This document shows positions 5,396 through 7,825 of a stretch of 7,825 bases of DNA, in pieces. How positions within the stretch are numbered: position 1 is the first letter of the stretch; every line of letters starts with the position of its first letter. Origin of the DNA: Gammaproteobacteria bacterium (GTDB lineage Bacteria; Pseudomonadota; Gammaproteobacteria; GCA-001735895); contig JAOUJX010000184.1 of NCBI GenBank assembly GCA_029882955.1, positions 1 to 7,825 on the forward strand, read 5' to 3'. The position numbers were made by a program, and so were the translations under genes. Under the pieces are notes generated by a model. It saw nothing but the letters and a program-made list of their open reading frames with translations. It did not search any database and was not told the DNA's origin.

Positions 5396-6145
5396 TTATA
5401 CCTTGCATGCCTTATGGAATGCGACGGTCCCTCCCAGCACCGAATTACCGATGACATCAGCGAAACCTAGTTCAGACAATATCCTCGAGAGTTCTTCTGT
5501 TGAATAAAATAAACGAATCGCGTCTATGAAGTAGTCCTGGCAGTTTATAGCCGCCGTACCGCTGCGAAATGCCCGGGAAAGAAGCGCTAAGCTGGTTTTC
5601 AGAAATAGGTAGTAAGATCGTTCGATAATTTTATTAGCCGGTCTCAACATGTCGCAATGATAAAAATGGCCGCCCGGTTTAAGTACCCGGCTGATTTCAG
5701 AAAATACATCGATGACGCGCAGGTGGCGAGTCGCATACTGTAGTGTTACCACGTCAAAATAGTTATCGGGAAAAGGTAGGGTGTGAACATCACAGATAAA
5801 TCCGTTGATTTTAAAACCGTGCTGACTGGCGCGAGTTTTACCGACTTCCTGCATAGCGACACTGCGGTCTACAGCATAGATATCGAGATCCGGTTGTTTC
5901 TTTAGTAATTCTATTCCGATGATATTAGTACCGGCACATACGTCGAGCACCTTATGACTAGGCTGGATATCGATCGTTGATATGAACTGTTGACGAATCC
6001 GGTTCAGCAGACCGAGACTGGCGAAGATATTGACACGATCATAATAGCTGGCAACGTCTGAAAATACATTATCGATATCGTTAGCCCAGATTGTTTTGAA
6101 GGCCCGGAGGCGGGCTGTCTCTTTTTTGGAATATTCACTATTCAT
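5396..6145 (-). CDS. Class I SAM-dependent methyltransferase, UbiE/COQ5-like
   Basis: A 249-residue soluble protein that should transfer a methyl group from S-adenosylmethionine. It aligns along its length with the UbiE/COQ5 family. The N-terminal signature VFSDVASYYDRVN (27-39) matches the family's VFxxVAxxYDxxN. Motif I is VLDVCAGTNIIG (66-77), the acidic residue is D93, a D119 region precedes LPFPDNYFD (123-131), and RVLKPGG (153-159) ends the core. The C-terminus (GGTVAFHKACKV) parallels UbiE's GVVALHxGxK. Departures from canonical UbiE include CAGTNII in motif I instead of GGTGD, and YATRHL where UbiE has an FGLRN-type sequence. It is therefore more likely a paralogue acting on a quinone-like or other aromatic substrate than the housekeeping enzyme. 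GGAAG lies 4 bases before the ATG. It converges with the kinase gene (28-base gap) and follows the copper ATPase in the same direction after 152 bases. Confidence 0.87.
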   Translation of the reverse strand: MNSEYSKKETARLRAFKTIWANDIDNVFSDVASYYDRVNIFASLGLLNRIRQQFISTIDIQPSHKVLDVCAGTNIIGIELLKKQPDLDIYAVDRSVAMQEVGKTRASQHGFKINGFICDVHTLPFPDNYFDVVTLQYATRHLRVIDVFSEISRVLKPGGHFYHCDMLRPANKIIERSYYLFLKTSLALLSRAFRSGTAAINCQDYFIDAIRLFYSTEELSRILSELGFADVIGNSVLGGTVAFHKACKV

Positions 6146-6217
6146 ATAACTTCCGGTTTGATATTTACGGTAAATCTTTACGCGGATGAATTGTTACATA
6201 CCTCCATAATCCAATAT

Positions 6218-6229
6218 TGACATGGGTCA
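6218..6229. promoter_or_regulatory. Short palindrome TGAC-N4-GTCA upstream of the methyltransferase
   Basis: TGACATGGGTCA is a 4+4 inverted repeat about 73 bases upstream of the methyltransferase start, in the 152-base gap after the copper ATPase. Position fits an operator, but arms this short occur by chance. No convincing -35/-10 pair was found in this gap on the minus strand. Confidence 0.18.
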
Positions 6230-6297
6230 TTTTTTATAGGCATTGGTGGCGATGGGTCTGGTTTCCCAAAACCCAACACCGGACAACACTCGATTAT

Positions 6298-7825
6298 TTA
6301 TTCCAGCTCAATTTTTCGCAACCGCAATGCATTAGTCACCACGGTAACCGAACTCAAACTCATTGCGGTAGCCGCAATGATCGGGCTGAGTAAAATCCCC
6401 CAGACTGGAAACAGTACTCCGGCCGCGACAGGTATGCCGAAGATGTTGTAGATAAAGGCACCGAACAGGTTTTGTTTAATATTAGCGAGCGTGGCTCTGG
6501 ACAGGGCTATCGCATCTGCAACACCGTGAATCGAATTTCTCATCAGCGCAATATCAGCCGATTCGATGGCGACATCGGTACCACTGCCGATAGCGATACC
6601 AACATTCGATTGCGCGAGCGCCGGTGCGTCGTTAATACCATCACCAACCATGGCGACCTTGCGCCCAAGTTGTTGCAGCTCGATGATTTTACCGGCTTTG
6701 TCGGCGGGTAAAACTTCTGCGATGACTTCGTCGATTCCGACTGCATCGGCGATAGCCTGCGCGGTGTTGGCGTTATCACCGGTGAGCATGATCACTTTTA
6801 AGCCGATGTCGTGCAGGCGTTTAACGGCCTCAGCGGAATCGCTACGCGCCGGATCGGTGATGCCCAGTAGCGCCACCAGCTGCTGATCGGCGGAGAGATA
6901 AACCGGGGTTGCTCCGGCATTGGCTAATTCTGTTGCCTGGTCTTTTAGCAAAGAAATGTCGATATTGCTTTGTGCCATTAATCGATTGTTACCGAGGCGT
7001 AGTTGCCTGTTGTGCAGATGTCCTTCGACACCGAATCCTGACAGTGCATTGAAGTCGCTGACCTCATTAACTTCCAGGTCACGCTCGGTAACGGCCTTTA
7101 AAATTGCGGTCGCTAGCGGGTGCTCGGAACCTGCTTCCAGGCTGCCGGCAAATAGCAATGCGGTCGATTCATCGAAGCCGTTAACTGTATAAATAGCAGT
7201 GAGCCGAGGCTTACCTTCGGTGATGGTGCCGGTCTTATCGACGACGATCGTGTCGAGCTGGCTGGCGCTTTGCAAGGCTTCACCATTACGTATCAATATA
7301 CCGAGCTCGGCTGCTCGACCGACGCCGACCATAATAGAGATCGGGGTCGCCAGACCCAGTGCACAAGGGCAGGCGATAACCAGGACTGTCATCGCCGAGA
7401 CGATGGCGTAAGCCAGTTTTGGCTCGGGACCGATGAAGTACCAGGTCGCGAAGCTAACGAGGGCAATGAGTATGACAATCGGTACAAAAATTGACGCGAC
7501 CTTGTCTACCAGTCGTCCAATCTGCGGTTTGCTCGACTGTGCCTTGCGCACCAGTTCGATGATGCGGGCCAGTGCGGTGTCTTCACCGATGCCTGTAGCA
7601 CGCATGAGGAAGCTGCCCTGCGTATTTAATGTGCCGCCGACGACGCGGTCGCCGATGGCCTTCGCGACTGGCATGGGTTCGCCGGTGAGCATCGATTCGT
7701 CGACATGGGAGCTGCCTTCGAATACTTCGCCGTCGACCGGAATACGCTCGCCCGGGCGAATGCGAATGGTTTCTTCTAGGCCGATTTCAGCAACCGGTAT
7801 TTCCATTTCTTCGCCACTTCGAATG
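6298..7825 (-). CDS. copA: Cu+-exporting P1B-type ATPase, N-terminus beyond window
   Basis: A heavy-metal-transporting P-type ATPase; only the C-terminal two thirds (about 508 codons) is present. The frame stays open to the window edge (codons for I-R-S-G-E-E precede the internal Met at 7806), so the ATG at 7806 is not the start. Numbering from that Met: actuator domain with PGERIPVDG and TGE (41-43), the membrane CPC metal site (146-148), phosphorylation motif DKTGT (D190), the P1B-specific HP dipeptide in GSEHPLA (229-230), TGDN (342-345) and hinge GDGINDAP (388-395). The last two membrane helices carry YN (453-454) and MSLSS (482-486), the residues that with CPC mark Cu+ selectivity (P1B-1, CopA). 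It moves Cu+ from cytoplasm to periplasm or feeds cuproenzyme assembly. N-terminal metal-binding domains and early helices cannot be seen. No CopZ or CueR gene is visible, and no U-tract terminator follows the stop. Confidence 0.95.
   Translation of the reverse strand, partial: IRSGEEMEIPVAEIGLEETIRIRPGERIPVDGEVFEGSSHVDESMLTGEPMPVAKAIGDRVVGGTLNTQGSFLMRATGIGEDTALARIIELVRKAQSSKPQIGRLVDKVASIFVPIVILIALVSFATWYFIGPEPKLAYAIVSAMTVLVIACPCALGLATPISIMVGVGRAAELGILIRNGEALQSASQLDTIVVDKTGTITEGKPRLTAIYTVNGFDESTALLFAGSLEAGSEHPLATAILKAVTERDLEVNEVSDFNALSGFGVEGHLHNRQLRLGNNRLMAQSNIDISLLKDQATELANAGATPVYLSADQQLVALLGITDPARSDSAEAVKRLHDIGLKVIMLTGDNANTAQAIADAVGIDEVIAEVLPADKAGKIIELQQLGRKVAMVGDGINDAPALAQSNVGIAIGSGTDVAIESADIALMRNSIHGVADAIALSRATLANIKQNLFGAFIYNIFGIPVAAGVLFPVWGILLSPIIAATAMSLSSVTVVTNALRLRKIELE

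Noticed and set aside
6178..6207. Nine-codon leader ORF (minus strand) before the methyltransferase
   Set aside because: It has no ribosome site of its own, no meaningful codon run (no His/Trp/Leu repeats) and no attenuator hairpin downstream.
6217..6240. Plus-strand promoter TTGACA with TATAGG
   Set aside because: The spacer is only 12 bases and no plus-strand gene follows; the downstream DNA is the copper ATPase on the other strand.
6253..6275. Intrinsic terminator for the copper ATPase
   Set aside because: TGGG/CCCA and TGG/CCA pair around a GAAA loop on the minus strand, but the stem is interrupted by an internal loop and no T-run follows.
7804..7806. Start codon of a truncated copper ATPase
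   Set aside because: The frame stays open upstream to the window edge and encodes the conserved stretch leading into the actuator domain, so this Met is internal.

Overview
This window looks like a chromosomal segment of a proteobacterium, most likely a free-living aquatic gammaproteobacterium. That is inferred from the protein families (a UbiE-like methyltransferase, a PIB-type copper ATPase, a Moco-fold protein paired with a sensor kinase) and from a roughly balanced base composition. No rRNA, tRNA or taxon-specific marker is present, so the assignment is tentative. Eight protein genes fill nearly all of the window, no gene-free stretch exceeds about 150 bases, and no CRISPR array or insertion sequence is visible.

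Left end (1-661): a GNAT N-acetyltransferase gene on the minus strand, visibly richer in A+T than its neighbours. Its stop codon lies inside a 66-base imperfect hairpin with the layout of an integron attC site: R-like outer boxes, L-like inner boxes with one extrahelical base, and a GC-rich terminal stem. A perfect GTTRRRY box lies upstream of the gene. I read this as a probable gene cassette, either inserted alone or forming the edge of a cassette cluster continuing to the left of position 1. A degenerate palindrome of the GGGTCAGAG type lies between the acetyltransferase start and the cassette edge.

Left-centre (688-2282): a two-gene minus-strand operon. A cytoplasmic regulator (excisionase/MerR-like helix-turn-helix plus a periplasmic-binding-protein-like ligand domain, an architecture associated with molybdate or tungstate sensing) is followed after 4 bases by a membrane-anchored TPR protein. 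The regulator starts with TTG and its start is bracketed by an exact 10-base inverted repeat. Divergent from it, across a 120-base spacer, is an aldo/keto reductase with a complete catalytic tetrad.

Centre (3279-5367): a promoter-like element and a strong ribosome site precede a small exported protein with a sulfite-oxidase-type Moco-binding fold but no cysteine. Forty-six bases later comes a membrane histidine kinase with an all-helical periplasmic sensor region. The pair suggests a periplasmic ligand-binding accessory plus sensor kinase; no response regulator is seen.

Right (5396-7825): two minus-strand genes, a UbiE/COQ5-family class I methyltransferase convergent with the kinase, and the C-terminal two thirds of a Cu+-exporting P1B ATPase whose N-terminus lies beyond the window edge.

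The regulator with a molybdate-type ligand domain and the Moco-fold protein lie within about 1.3 kb of each other, which invites a molybdenum/redox theme. That link is inference from proximity only.
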